From positions 806,001-870,000 of the forward strand of contig JASGLD010000001.1 in NCBI GenBank assembly GCA_049840395.1: a stretch of 64,000 nt of DNA, given 5' to 3'. The notes under the pieces were generated by a model. It was not told the origin of the DNA. It made no database searches and saw only the letters and a list, made by a program, of their open reading frames with translations. A program made the position numbers and the translations under genes. Of the stretch, positions 8,857 to 17,692 are shown in pieces; positions within the stretch are counted from its first letter, which is position 1; the number at the start of each line of letters is the position of its first letter. The DNA is from CAILZL01 sp049840395. GTDB lineage: Bacteria; Pseudomonadota; Gammaproteobacteria; Steroidobacterales; Steroidobacteraceae.

Positions 8857-10005
8857 TTACGGCTTATGCGGCAAGGCCAGATACTCCTTGGACTGCATTT
8901 CGGTCAGGCGACTTAAACAGCGCCGAAATTCGAAGCTCAGCTGCGAACCCTGGTAAATTTCTTCAGGTGCGGTGGCGGCGGATACAAACAGTTTTACGCC
9001 GCGATCGTAGAACTCATCCACCATGTTGATGAAGCGTCGCGCTGGATTTTCCATTTGCGCACTCAGCTGCGGCATGCCGGTGACGAATACCGAGTGATAG
9101 CAGCGCGCCAACTCGATGTAATCGGCCGGTCCGCGCGGGCCTTCGCATAGCTCTTTGAAATCGAACCACAACACGTCGTCGGCAATGCGTTTGACCTTGA
9201 GCTTGCGATGATTGATTTCCAGCGAACCGTTTTCGGCATGGCTGCCTTCTGCCAGATGCGTGAACAGCTCCAGCATCTGCGCCTGCGTATCGCCCTGGCG
9301 TTGATCGAACCAGGTGCGGGCATGCTCGAGATGACGTAAGCGGTAGTCGATGCCGCCATCGACATTCAGTACGAGCGTGTTTTCCTTGATCAATTTAATG
9401 GCTGGCAGGAAACGCGCGCGTTGCAGGCCATCCTTGTACAACTCATCCGGTGCACAGTTCGAGGTGGCTACCAACGTGACGCCACGATCGAACAGGCCGC
9501 GCAACAGGTTGGACAGCAACATGGCATCGGCGATATCCGATACATAAAACTCATCGAAACACAGCACGCGTGTCTTATGCGCAATCTGTGCGGCAATGAT
9601 GTCCAGCGGATCGGCGCGGTCGCGATGGCGTTTCAGTTCTTCATGCACGAATTGCATGAAGCGATGGAAGTGACTGCGTTGTTTCTGTTTGAACGGCAGG
9701 CTGTGAAAGAACATGTCCATCAGCCAGGTTTTGCCGCGACCGACGCCGCCCCATAGATACAGGCCGGTTTCCAATTCCACGTCTTCGTCGCGGTTCAGCA
9801 GATTCCGCCAGAAACTCTTGGGTTTGATGGCTTGTAATAAGCGACGACGCAGATCGTCCAGCTGTTCAACTGCCTGGCGTTGTTTGCTATCGGATTGATA
9901 GCCCAAGCGCGCCAATTCGCGTTCGTACAACGTGACTAACGAGTCGATCTGCGCGGCTTGCGCCAAGGCTTGAGTTTGCAGATGAGGATGAGTGTCGCCG
10001 GCCAT
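8857..10005 (-). CDS. zapE: Cell division protein ZapE (AFG1-like ATPase)
   Basis: An AFG1/ZapE-family AAA-type ATPase which, in E. coli, binds FtsZ and destabilises bundles late in division. The Walker A motif is GGVGRGKT at residues 86-93, and a Walker B-type CFDEFYVSD follows at about residue 170. The family ending EFRRCLSRLTEMQSKEYL is present. At 382 aa the length is normal. The start codon lies two bases after the stop of the upstream ETF-QO gene, so the two genes are surely co-transcribed. No functional link is obvious. Confidence 0.93.
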   Translation of the reverse strand: MAGDTHPHLQTQALAQAAQIDSLVTLYERELARLGYQSDSKQRQAVEQLDDLRRRLLQAIKPKSFWRNLLNRDEDVELETGLYLWGGVGRGKTWLMDMFFHSLPFKQKQRSHFHRFMQFVHEELKRHRDRADPLDIIAAQIAHKTRVLCFDEFYVSDIADAMLLSNLLRGLFDRGVTLVATSNCAPDELYKDGLQRARFLPAIKLIKENTLVLNVDGGIDYRLRHLEHARTWFDQRQGDTQAQMLELFTHLAEGSHAENGSLEINHRKLKVKRIADDVLWFDFKELCEGPRGPADYIELARCYHSVFVTGMPQLSAQMENPARRFINMVDEFYDRGVKLFVSAATAPEEIYQGSQLSFEFRRCLSRLTEMQSKEYLALPHKP

Positions 10006-10007
10006 CG

Positions 10008-11609
10008 TTACAGGTCTTGATAGTTAGGTCCGGAGCCGCCTTCCGGCGGTGTCCAAGTAATGATGCCGTAGGGGTCTTTGATGTCGCAGGCCTTGCAGTG
10101 CACGCAGTTGGCGGCATTGATGCGCAGCTGCTTGCCTGCGCCGGCCACTTCCACCATTTCATACACACCGGCAGGGCAAAAGCGTTCGCAGGGATTGCCA
10201 TATTCGCTGGCGCAACGCGTGGCGCAAATGTTCGTATCCGCTACTTTCAGATGCACCGGCTGGCTTTCTTCATGCGCATTGTTGGCGAAGAACACCGACG
10301 ACACGCGGTCGCGCGGCGGCAGCTCACGAGTGATCCAATGACGATCAGGGCTGGTGTAATCCTCCAGCTTCTTAAGCTGATTGGCATCGAGACGATTCTG
10401 TAATGTCCAAGGTGTGCGGCCACCGGTCAATGTTTCCAATGCACCGTTGGCAAAGCCCCACCAAAAGCCTTTCTTGAAGCCGGGTTTGATGTTGCGTACC
10501 TTGAACAATTCCTGGCCGCCCTCTGACGCGCGCCAACGCGCATCGAAGCCGGCGGTCGCCTCGGTCTGGGCCAGATGTTCTGCAGCGCACATGCCGGAAC
10601 GAATTGCCTGATGGATGCCCTTGATCTTGGGCACATTGAGCGTGCCGCCGGCATCGCCAATCAACAAGGCGCCGGGCATCTCTAACTGCGGCAGCGATTG
10701 CCAACCACCGGCCGCAATGGTGCGTGCACCGGCCGATAAGATCTCGCCGCCTTCCAGCAGAGATTTGATCGAGGGGTGGTGTTTGAATTGTTGGAAGGCT
10801 TCGAAGGGTGAGAAGCGCGGGTCCTGATAATCCAGACCGACTACGAAACCGATGTACACGCGATCCTGATCCAGGTGGTACAGGAAGCTGCCGCCATAGG
10901 TGCTGCCATCCAATGGCCAGCCGGCGCTATGTTGAATCAAACCCGGTTGCACACGGCCGGCCGGCAACTGCCATAGCTCTTTGAAGCCCAGACCGAAAGT
11001 CGGCGGTGATTTGCCGGCATCGAGTTTGAAGCGTGCAATCAGTTGCTTGCTTAACGAACCGCGTGCGCCTTCGGCCAGAATCGTGGTGTTGGCCAGAATT
11101 TCCACGCCCGGTGTGTAATTCGCACCTTCACTGCCATCGGCATTCAAACCCATGTCGCCGATCTGTACACCGCTTACCGCGCCGGCTGCGTCGTACAGCG
11201 GCAGGGCTGCGGCAAAACCCGGAAACACATCAATGCCCAACTCTTCGGCCTGCTGGCCCAGCCACGCGGTGAGTTGTGACAGCGACACGATAAGGTTGCC
11301 CTGATTGTGCATCTGCGGCGGCACCGGCAGGCGATACGAGTTACTGTGAGTCAAAAAGCGGAATTCATCCTGTCGAGCGGCAATGGCCATGCCCGAGTAA
11401 CGCTCGCGCCAACCCGGCAGCAGCGTTTCTAGCGGACCAGGCTCAAGCACTGCGCCGGAAATCGAATGCGCGCCCAGGGTCGCGGCCTTTTCCAGAACGC
11501 AAATATTGGCCTCGGGTTTGAGCTGCTTGAGGCGGATGGCGCAGGACAACCCGGCCGGCCCAGCGCCGACGATCAGGTAGTCATACTGCATTTGCTCACG
11601 TTCAGTCAT
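10008..11609 (-). CDS. Electron transfer flavoprotein-ubiquinone oxidoreductase
   Basis: A membrane-associated enzyme that passes electrons from reduced ETF, fed by acyl-CoA and other dehydrogenases, to ubiquinone. The N-terminal FAD-binding motif is DYLIVGAGPAGLSCAIRL. The C-terminal [4Fe-4S] domain shows CATRCASEYGNPCERFCP and the ferredoxin-like CVHCKACDIKDP, ending ITWTPPEGG. The 533-aa length is normal. Two starts six codons apart are possible. It is the first gene of the pair with zapE and is divergent from the GGDEF-EAL gene. It supports fatty-acid or branched-chain catabolism, consistent with the CoA-linked genes downstream. Confidence 0.95.
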   Translation of the reverse strand: MTEREQMQYDYLIVGAGPAGLSCAIRLKQLKPEANICVLEKAATLGAHSISGAVLEPGPLETLLPGWRERYSGMAIAARQDEFRFLTHSNSYRLPVPPQMHNQGNLIVSLSQLTAWLGQQAEELGIDVFPGFAAALPLYDAAGAVSGVQIGDMGLNADGSEGANYTPGVEILANTTILAEGARGSLSKQLIARFKLDAGKSPPTFGLGFKELWQLPAGRVQPGLIQHSAGWPLDGSTYGGSFLYHLDQDRVYIGFVVGLDYQDPRFSPFEAFQQFKHHPSIKSLLEGGEILSAGARTIAAGGWQSLPQLEMPGALLIGDAGGTLNVPKIKGIHQAIRSGMCAAEHLAQTEATAGFDARWRASEGGQELFKVRNIKPGFKKGFWWGFANGALETLTGGRTPWTLQNRLDANQLKKLEDYTSPDRHWITRELPPRDRVSSVFFANNAHEESQPVHLKVADTNICATRCASEYGNPCERFCPAGVYEMVEVAGAGKQLRINAANCVHCKACDIKDPYGIITWTPPEGGSGPNYQDL

Positions 11610-11792
11610 TTCTCGGTGCCAGCGCGGACAGGTGACCAGTAAGTGTAACCGAGGGTGGGTGCCGCTGGCTGAGGAATGCTGCGGGCTACCCTGATTTGCG
11701 GCATTTTGCGATCAGATAGGGTTTCAGAATATCCATTCCCAGCCGATGCCTGATCTAGCGAAAAAGCAAGAAATTCGAGAACTGGTTCACGC

Positions 11793-14468
11793 ATGAAAGA
11801 CATCCTGGCGCAGCGCGGTAAGCGATTGCTCTGGTTGAGCATCACGCTGTTATTGGCGTGCATTGCCTTGATCGTGCTCAGCGGTCGGCAATTGGTGCAG
11901 CGCTTCGCCTACATCGAACACCAGCAGGCGCTGGATCAGGCGGCACAGATCGAGCGGGCGCTGCAGGCGGATTTGAACCAGCTGCGTATCAGCACCCGCG
12001 ACTACGCCGAGTGGGACGACGCGCAGGACTATGTACGTTCGCACGATGCTGCATTCGAGCGCGCCAATTTCCAATATGACACCTTGGTGGGCATGCAGGT
12101 AGATGCGGTGTGGATCGTCGCCGACGATGGCCGCGAATTGTTTTCGGCGCAGATCGATCCGGCCCAAAACAATGTAGTGCAGCCGGCCAGTGCCACGGTG
12201 TTGAATGCGCTGCGACCCTATGTAGGTAAGACGGAACAGGTTAATGCCTTGCCGGCTTATCGAAGGCTGTTATTGATCGACGGCCGTTTACTGGCCTTCG
12301 CAGCCGTGGAAATCACTCGCTCTGATCGCAGCCAAGCCACTGGCGTCACGCTGATATTTGCGCGCTTTCTGGATGCAGATGAAATGCAGCGTGTGCGCGA
12401 CACCAGTCAGCACAATGTGCAATTGACCTTGCTGAGCAATCCCGCCCTGGCCACCGATAGTCCCGAGTTGTATCAGTGGGCCACGCATGCACCCTCGGAT
12501 ACCGATCTGCGCGTGGCGGCTCTCGATAACGAACAAATGAGCGTTGCGGTGTTACTGCGCAATATCGCCGGTCGCGCCGTGGCGGTGCTGGCGTTGGTCG
12601 AGCCGCGTGAAATTACCTCGTTCGGTCGCCGTAGTACCTGGACATTGCTGGGCGCATTGATAGGCATCCTGGTGTTGGCAGGCGGATTGATCGGCGCCCT
12701 GGTGACAAGCTTGCATAACAAAATGCGCAGCCATCAGCGTATCCAGCAGCGCTACATCAATATCATCAATGGACTGGACGAACTGGTGCTGTTGATCGAT
12801 CGCCAGTCGTTAGCAATCAAGCAGGCCAATCCGGCGTTGTTGCGACGTGTCGGCTGCAGCTATGAGCAACTGTTAACCATGCCGCTGGCCAAGGTGTTTC
12901 GCAATTTGCGCGTGACAGCGAATATGGATGATCCCAGTCCGGGCAATCTTCAGGAGTGCCAGCTGCAAACTATCGGCGGTGAGCTGGTCGATGTGGAAAT
13001 CACCTTGAGCAGACTTGCGGATCAGAACGACGAATTGCTGTGCCTGTTCGGTCGCGACGTGTCCAGTCGCAAACAAGCCGAACTGGCCGCCGTGGAGCAT
13101 CGCCGTAAATTGTCGTATCTGGCCAATCAGGATGCACTCACCGGTCTGCCGAATCGCTTGTATCTGCAATCGCGTCTACCGCGCTTGCTGCAACGTCTCA
13201 GCGAAGCGGAAGGGCTGTTGGCCGTTTACTACGTAGACATGGATCAATTCAAGAACATCAACGATTCGCGCGGTCATCCGTTTGGCGATGCCCTGTTGAA
13301 GATCTTCTCGCGCCGTCTACGCGCCGCAGTCGGTTCTCACGATGTGGTGGTGCGCATGGGCGGCGATGAGTTCGTCGTGGTGGCTTCGCTGCTGCCCAAT
13401 GTTGCGGCGGTGGAAGCGATCGCCGCTCGCCTGGTGGTCGCCGCTAAAGCGCCGGTGGTGGTTGAAGGGGTGACATTGAATGTCTCGGCCAGTATTGGCG
13501 TGGCCACCTATCCGCAGGATGCGCTCGACGCCGACACTTTGTTGAAGCATGCCGATATCGCCTTGTACCAGGCCAAGGAAGCCGGACGCGATACTTATCG
13601 TCTGTTCCATCCTGATATGAATGTGGAACTAGGCGAGCAGGTGGCGATGGAGCAGGCGTTGCGTCATGCGCTGGACACCGATCAGTTATATGTCGAGTTT
13701 CAGCCACTGGTGCATCTAAGCAACGGCAAGTTGGCGTCGATGGAAGCATTGCTGCGCTGGCGTCATCCCGAATTGGGTTTGATTCCGCCCTCGCGCTTCG
13801 TGCCGGTGGCGGAGAAGGGTGGTCTGGTGCTGGCGCTGGGTGAGTCGGTGCTGCGCAAAGTGATGGCGCAATTGCGGCAGTGGCAGGACGAAGGCATCCA
13901 ACTGTGCCCGATAGCCGTTAACGTGTCGCCGTTGCAATTGCAGAACGGCGATCTGCCCAATGTAATGAATGCCCTGTTGCTGGAATTTGGTGTGGATGCC
14001 AAATGGTTGACTTTTGAAATCACCGAATCGGCAGTGCTGCGTCACTCGCAAGAGACCGTAGTGATGCTTGAGACCCTGCGCATGTTGGGTTCCAAGGTGG
14101 CCATCAATGATTTTGGCACCGGCTTCTCGAATCTCAGCTATCTCAAGATGCTGCCCATCGACACGCTCAAGATCGATAAGGGCTTCGTGACCGACATGCT
14201 GACCGATAGTAGCGACGCGGCCATCGTCGGCGGTGTGCTCGACATGGCCAGAAATCTGCGTCTACATACCGTGGCGGAAGGCATCGAGACTGAAGCGCAG
14301 ATGCTGAAACTGCGTGAATTAGGCTGCACCTACGGGCAGGGCTTTTATTTCTCGCGCTCGCAATCTGTGGAAAATTGCCGAGAACTGCTCAAGGGTACAC
14401 GGGATGTCAAACAGTTCACCGATTCCTTGTTGCAGGTTGCGGTGGAAGAGCAGAGCGAAGTTGCGTAG
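11793..14468 (+). CDS. Membrane-bound GGDEF-EAL protein with periplasmic CHASE4-like sensor
   Basis: A predicted cyclic-di-GMP enzyme of 891 aa. The order is a TM helix (residues 10-30), an extracytoplasmic domain resembling CHASE4 (DYAEWDDAQDYV is typical), a second TM (about 285-310), a PAS domain (about 320-425), GGDEF (signature GGDEF at 523-527) and EAL (motif at 651-653). The diguanylate cyclase signature is intact. Its product-inhibition I-site (RxxD) is replaced by GSHD at the expected place. In the EAL half the usual DDFGTG is NDFGTG, changing one of two metal-site acids. It may therefore be a cyclase with a weak or regulatory EAL domain, but that is inference. Confidence 0.93.
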   Translation: MKDILAQRGKRLLWLSITLLLACIALIVLSGRQLVQRFAYIEHQQALDQAAQIERALQADLNQLRISTRDYAEWDDAQDYVRSHDAAFERANFQYDTLVGMQVDAVWIVADDGRELFSAQIDPAQNNVVQPASATVLNALRPYVGKTEQVNALPAYRRLLLIDGRLLAFAAVEITRSDRSQATGVTLIFARFLDADEMQRVRDTSQHNVQLTLLSNPALATDSPELYQWATHAPSDTDLRVAALDNEQMSVAVLLRNIAGRAVAVLALVEPREITSFGRRSTWTLLGALIGILVLAGGLIGALVTSLHNKMRSHQRIQQRYINIINGLDELVLLIDRQSLAIKQANPALLRRVGCSYEQLLTMPLAKVFRNLRVTANMDDPSPGNLQECQLQTIGGELVDVEITLSRLADQNDELLCLFGRDVSSRKQAELAAVEHRRKLSYLANQDALTGLPNRLYLQSRLPRLLQRLSEAEGLLAVYYVDMDQFKNINDSRGHPFGDALLKIFSRRLRAAVGSHDVVVRMGGDEFVVVASLLPNVAAVEAIAARLVVAAKAPVVVEGVTLNVSASIGVATYPQDALDADTLLKHADIALYQAKEAGRDTYRLFHPDMNVELGEQVAMEQALRHALDTDQLYVEFQPLVHLSNGKLASMEALLRWRHPELGLIPPSRFVPVAEKGGLVLALGESVLRKVMAQLRQWQDEGIQLCPIAVNVSPLQLQNGDLPNVMNALLLEFGVDAKWLTFEITESAVLRHSQETVVMLETLRMLGSKVAINDFGTGFSNLSYLKMLPIDTLKIDKGFVTDMLTDSSDAAIVGGVLDMARNLRLHTVAEGIETEAQMLKLRELGCTYGQGFYFSRSQSVENCRELLKGTRDVKQFTDSLLQVAVEEQSEVA

Positions 14469-14495
14469 TAGGACGCACACGCGTGTGCGTCCTAC
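14468..14495. terminator. Perfect 28-bp palindrome between convergent genes
   Basis: Each arm is GTAGGACGCACAC and its exact complement, with only GC between them. The palindrome begins on the last base of the GGDEF-EAL stop codon and contains the stop codon of the convergent histidine kinase. It probably serves as a shared transcription barrier, although no long T run follows. It begins and ends like the GTAGG...CCTAC repeats elsewhere in the window. Confidence 0.65.
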
Positions 14496-15811
14496 GTTGT
14501 CGGTAGCAACGACTCGCCGAATTTGATGAAGGCAGTGACTCGATCCGTCGAGTTTTCCAAACTAATCAGCCAGCCGTAACGATCGCAAATACGTCGCGCC
14601 AGATACAGGCCCATGCCATGACCGCCGGTGCGTGTGGTATAGCCGCGTTTGAATAAATGTTGCAGCTGCGCCTCGGGAATGTTTCCTTGATTGCTGACCA
14701 TGAAGCCATCGGCGTTCAAAGTGCATTGCACGCGCTGGCCGCCGCTATGCTGCAGGGCATTGCGAATCAAGTTGCCGATCACCATGGCTACCATGCTATC
14801 CGGTGCGGCAACGCGCACGGTTCGCGTCGATTCGATTTCTAAAGTCAGTGCCTGTTGTTGCGTAGTGGCTTGTTGATCCTCAACGATGCGCGGCAGCAGG
14901 GCATTCAAGTCGCAGACGACGTCGGCGCCTTCATCGCGGCGCTCTTCGCGCGACAGCAACAGCAGCGCATCGGTGAAGTCGGCCATTTCACGTACGGCAC
15001 GTTGAATGCGTGCCAGCGCTTTCTGCGAATGCGTGCGTCCCGCATGCTGCTCGATCAACAACTCCACTGCGCCTTGAATAACGGCCAGTGGCGTGCGCAA
15101 TTCATGACTGGCGGTGGCAGTGAAAGATTGCTCGCGTTCCACGAAGCCATCCAGGCGCTCCAGAAAGGTATCGATGGAACTGGCGATGGGGGCCAGTTCG
15201 TTACCAACGAATTCATTGGCGATACGCAGCTGTCGTTCGCCCGGATTAATATCGCTGAGACGATGCGCCAGTTGTTTCACCGGATCGACCAGGCGGCCGG
15301 AGAGCGTATAAGCCAGCCAGGCGGTCAGCAGAATGGTGGTAATCACGCCCACCGCAAGAATGCCGGCGGCAATGCGTTGCTCCACCAATTGCTTGGTCAT
15401 GTCGTAGGTGATGTACAGACGACCGAACTCGGTATCGAGCACCTGCACGCGCAGGTAACGTTTATCGATGCGCACGGGGCCATAGGTGCCGGGCGCGTAG
15501 CGGGCGATTTCGCGCGGTAGTTCGGCAATGTCGCGCGAGCGGTAGATGCGCAATTGCGCGGACTGCAGCGGTTCGGTACCGGGATCTTGATGCAGTCGTT
15601 GTAAGTAGTGACTCAATTCGGCGGAGAGCAGATCATCCGTGACGTTCTGTTCCAGGCGTCGATTGGCCAGCAGTGCCCATACCGCCAGCAGCAGGCCGGC
15701 GATGGTCACCAGCGCCATCATGGTGCCGGCGATGCGTTGTCGCAGATTCAATTGCGATAGATGCAGGTTACCGATACGAATATTTGACCAGAAGGAAGGC
15801 ATGGTCATCAC
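14492..15811 (-). CDS. Two-component sensor histidine kinase
   Basis: An inner-membrane sensor kinase of 439 aa. Hydrophobic segments at about residues 33-50 and 155-175 flank a periplasmic sensor domain. A HAMP linker follows, and then the phosphoacceptor region with SHELRTPLAVIQGAVELL. The ATPase part shows the N box (NLIRNALQHSGG) and a G box (TGGHGMGLYLARRICD). Its start overlaps the regulator's stop by four bases, so the pair is translationally coupled. The signal is unknown, though such small OmpR-linked kinases often sense envelope stress, cations or peptides. Confidence 0.92.
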   Translation of the reverse strand: MMTMPSFWSNIRIGNLHLSQLNLRQRIAGTMMALVTIAGLLLAVWALLANRRLEQNVTDDLLSAELSHYLQRLHQDPGTEPLQSAQLRIYRSRDIAELPREIARYAPGTYGPVRIDKRYLRVQVLDTEFGRLYITYDMTKQLVEQRIAAGILAVGVITTILLTAWLAYTLSGRLVDPVKQLAHRLSDINPGERQLRIANEFVGNELAPIASSIDTFLERLDGFVEREQSFTATASHELRTPLAVIQGAVELLIEQHAGRTHSQKALARIQRAVREMADFTDALLLLSREERRDEGADVVCDLNALLPRIVEDQQATTQQQALTLEIESTRTVRVAAPDSMVAMVIGNLIRNALQHSGGQRVQCTLNADGFMVSNQGNIPEAQLQHLFKRGYTTRTGGHGMGLYLARRICDRYGWLISLENSTDRVTAFIKFGESLLPTT

Positions 15812-16497
15812 GCCGCGTCGTCCGGATCGACAAACAAGCGATAACCCGTGCCGTGAATGGTGTGCAGCAGCCGCGGTGCGAAACCCTTGTCGATGGCGCT
15901 GCGCAACGTGTGCATATGAGCGCGCAACACATCGGCTTCCGGCGTTTCACTGCCCCATACTGCGGTTTCGAGTTCTTCGCGTGTGACGACGCGATGAGTG
16001 TTCTGCATCAGAATGGATAGCAGACGGCGGGTGGTGGGATTGAGTTTGATCGGTTGGCCGCCGCGTTCTGCCTCCAGCGTGTTGAGGTCAAACTTCAGAT
16101 TGTTGACGGTGATATGCGCCGGCGGCACCGGCGGCGCATGACGACGTGCGAGCGCCTTCAAGCGCATGGCCAGTTCCACCAATGAAAAGGGCTTCACCAA
16201 GTAATCGTCGACGCCGACATCGAAGCCGGTGACTTTGTCGGATAGCAAGTCCTTGGCGGTCAGCATCAGTACCGGTGTTTGCAACGCCAGTTCACCGCGC
16301 AGACGGCGGCATACTTCCAGACCATCCATGCCGGGCAGCATGACGTCCAGCACGATCACATCGAAGGCCTGATTGCGTGCCTGGGTCAGTCCCTGCAAGC
16401 CGTCGCCGGCATGCGTGACCACATCGCCGCGTGCGGCAAAGTAGTCGCTGATGTTCTCAGCAATGTCGTGGTGATCTTCAACGAGCAGAATGCGCAT
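15808..16497 (-). CDS. OmpR-family response regulator
   Basis: A DNA-binding regulator of 229 aa paired with the kinase that overlaps its end. The start is placed at MRILLVEDHHDIAENI, the normal beginning of a receiver domain. A longer upstream reading runs through a repeat element and has no receiver-like sequence. The acidic pocket (EDHHD), the phospho-accepting Asp in VIVLDVMLPGMDG and the conserved Lys in YLVKPFS are present. The winged helix follows at about residues 130-225 (TRRLLSILMQN, VVTREELETAVWG, LRSAIDKGF, TIHGTGYRL). The leader contains a palindromic repeat at 16542-16582. Confidence 0.93.
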   Translation of the reverse strand: MRILLVEDHHDIAENISDYFAARGDVVTHAGDGLQGLTQARNQAFDVIVLDVMLPGMDGLEVCRRLRGELALQTPVLMLTAKDLLSDKVTGFDVGVDDYLVKPFSLVELAMRLKALARRHAPPVPPAHITVNNLKFDLNTLEAERGGQPIKLNPTTRRLLSILMQNTHRVVTREELETAVWGSETPEADVLRAHMHTLRSAIDKGFAPRLLHTIHGTGYRLFVDPDDAA

Positions 16498-16541
16498 GAG
16501 AATGTTGGGATGACAATCAATGGTTGATGACACGAGGTCCT

Positions 16542-16582
16542 TGTAGGTCGGGTAGCGCTGAAGACAGCTAACCCGACCTACA
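16542..16582. repeat. Palindromic repeat, family 1 (GTAGGTCGGGT type)
   Basis: The arms TGTAGGTCGGGT and ACCCGACCTACA enclose an imperfect centre. It lies 45 bases upstream of the response regulator start, so it is in the promoter or leader of the two-component operon. Related copies are at 24951, 34179 and 63871. Confidence 0.8.
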
Positions 16583-16745
16583 GGGATGCAATTCAGAACG
16601 CGACCTGAGCAGGTTCTATTCAGCATGCCATTGTATCGGTACTGACCGCAGTGTCACACGCTGGTCACGTCAGCGTCACATGGCTGTCGCTTGCGGCGCG
16701 CAAAGTGTGCAGCGTCGGCCATCCCCATGGCGACCGACAGGAGGC

Positions 16746-17327
16746 ATGATGGCAGTTTGGTCAGGTTCTACACGTGCAAATCGCATGATGGCCCTGTGTC
16801 AGCGTGGCTTTCATCGTGCCGATGCAGCGGAATATCGGTTGTGTCTGCGCATGAATCGCGCCTGCCAATGGCCGGGTGTGCGCCGCATGTTTGCGGTGAT
16901 CAGCCGTCTGGGCGATGGCGTGTTCTGGTACACGCTGATGCTGTTTCTGCCGGTAGCCTATGGTGAAGCAGGGCTGTATCCGGGGTTGCGGATGGCGCTG
17001 GTCGGTGTAATCGGGCTGCTGCTGTACAAATATCTCAAGTCGCGTCTGGTGCGTGAACGGCCATATATCACTCTGGCAGGTGTGGTGGCGGGTACACGGG
17101 CATTGGATCGCTATAGTTTTCCCTCCGGTCATACGCTGCATGCCGTGAGCTTCACGGTGCTGGCTGTTTATAGTTTCCCAGCCTTGGCCTGGCTGTGCAT
17201 CCCGTTTGCGGCGCTGGTGGCAGCCTCGCGAGTGGTGCTGGGCTTGCACTATCCCAGCGATGTGCTGGCAGGCGCAGGGATTGGCGCCGGGCTGGCAGTG
17301 GCCAGCATCAAGCTGCTGCCGCTTTAA
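16746..17327 (+). CDS. PAP2-family phosphatase, membrane-bound
   Basis: A membrane acid phosphatase related to phosphatidic-acid or undecaprenyl-pyrophosphate phosphatases. The three signature motifs are all visible: KYLKSRLVRERPY (KxxxxxxRP), FPSGHTLHA (PSGH) and RVVLGLHYPSDVLAGA (SRxxxxxHxxxD). Several hydrophobic helices surround them. The start is uncertain: an AGGAGG stands very close to the two ATGs at 16746/16749, with an alternative ATG pair at 16785. At about 193 aa it is a normal compact PAP2 protein. A role in lipid carrier recycling or lipid A modification is likely but not separable here. Confidence 0.85.
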   Translation: MMAVWSGSTRANRMMALCQRGFHRADAAEYRLCLRMNRACQWPGVRRMFAVISRLGDGVFWYTLMLFLPVAYGEAGLYPGLRMALVGVIGLLLYKYLKSRLVRERPYITLAGVVAGTRALDRYSFPSGHTLHAVSFTVLAVYSFPALAWLCIPFAALVAASRVVLGLHYPSDVLAGAGIGAGLAVASIKLLPL

Positions 17328-17692
17328 GCCGGCTTTGCAGGTCTTTCCAGAAGCAGCGTCGCCAGCAAGCGGCGCTATTTTCAAACTTAATTAACTTGCC
17401 TTTGCGGCTCTGTCGCCAGTTGCCATCAATGGCTGCTGCGCATGGTTATTCCTGCAGCCCCGATTAACAAATATTTGCACGGATGCCGAACCGTTGGGCG
17501 ATGCAATCTGCTTTCATGCTCGTCTAAATCAGCGTGTCAATTCATGTGTTGAATTGATGTGTTGAATGGTTTGGCCGACGCAACTTTTTGTTGATGTCGG
17601 CCATGGTGCAGGCCCATGCAACGGGCTTATCAACTGGGGTGATGTCGCATGCGCCGGGTAGTCCCGGTTACCGCATCGGCAAGGAGAACAAT
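17328..17692. promoter_or_regulatory. Intergenic region (365 bases) with a candidate operator
   Basis: No gene is seen. A 13-base tandem repeat (ATGTGTTGAAT at 17544-17554 and 17557-17567) overlaps an inverted repeat CAATTC/GAATTG (17538-17543 and 17551-17556). It lies about 125 bases before the start of the first exported oxidoreductase and could be an operator for that gene pair. The rest holds nothing I can name. Confidence 0.35.
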
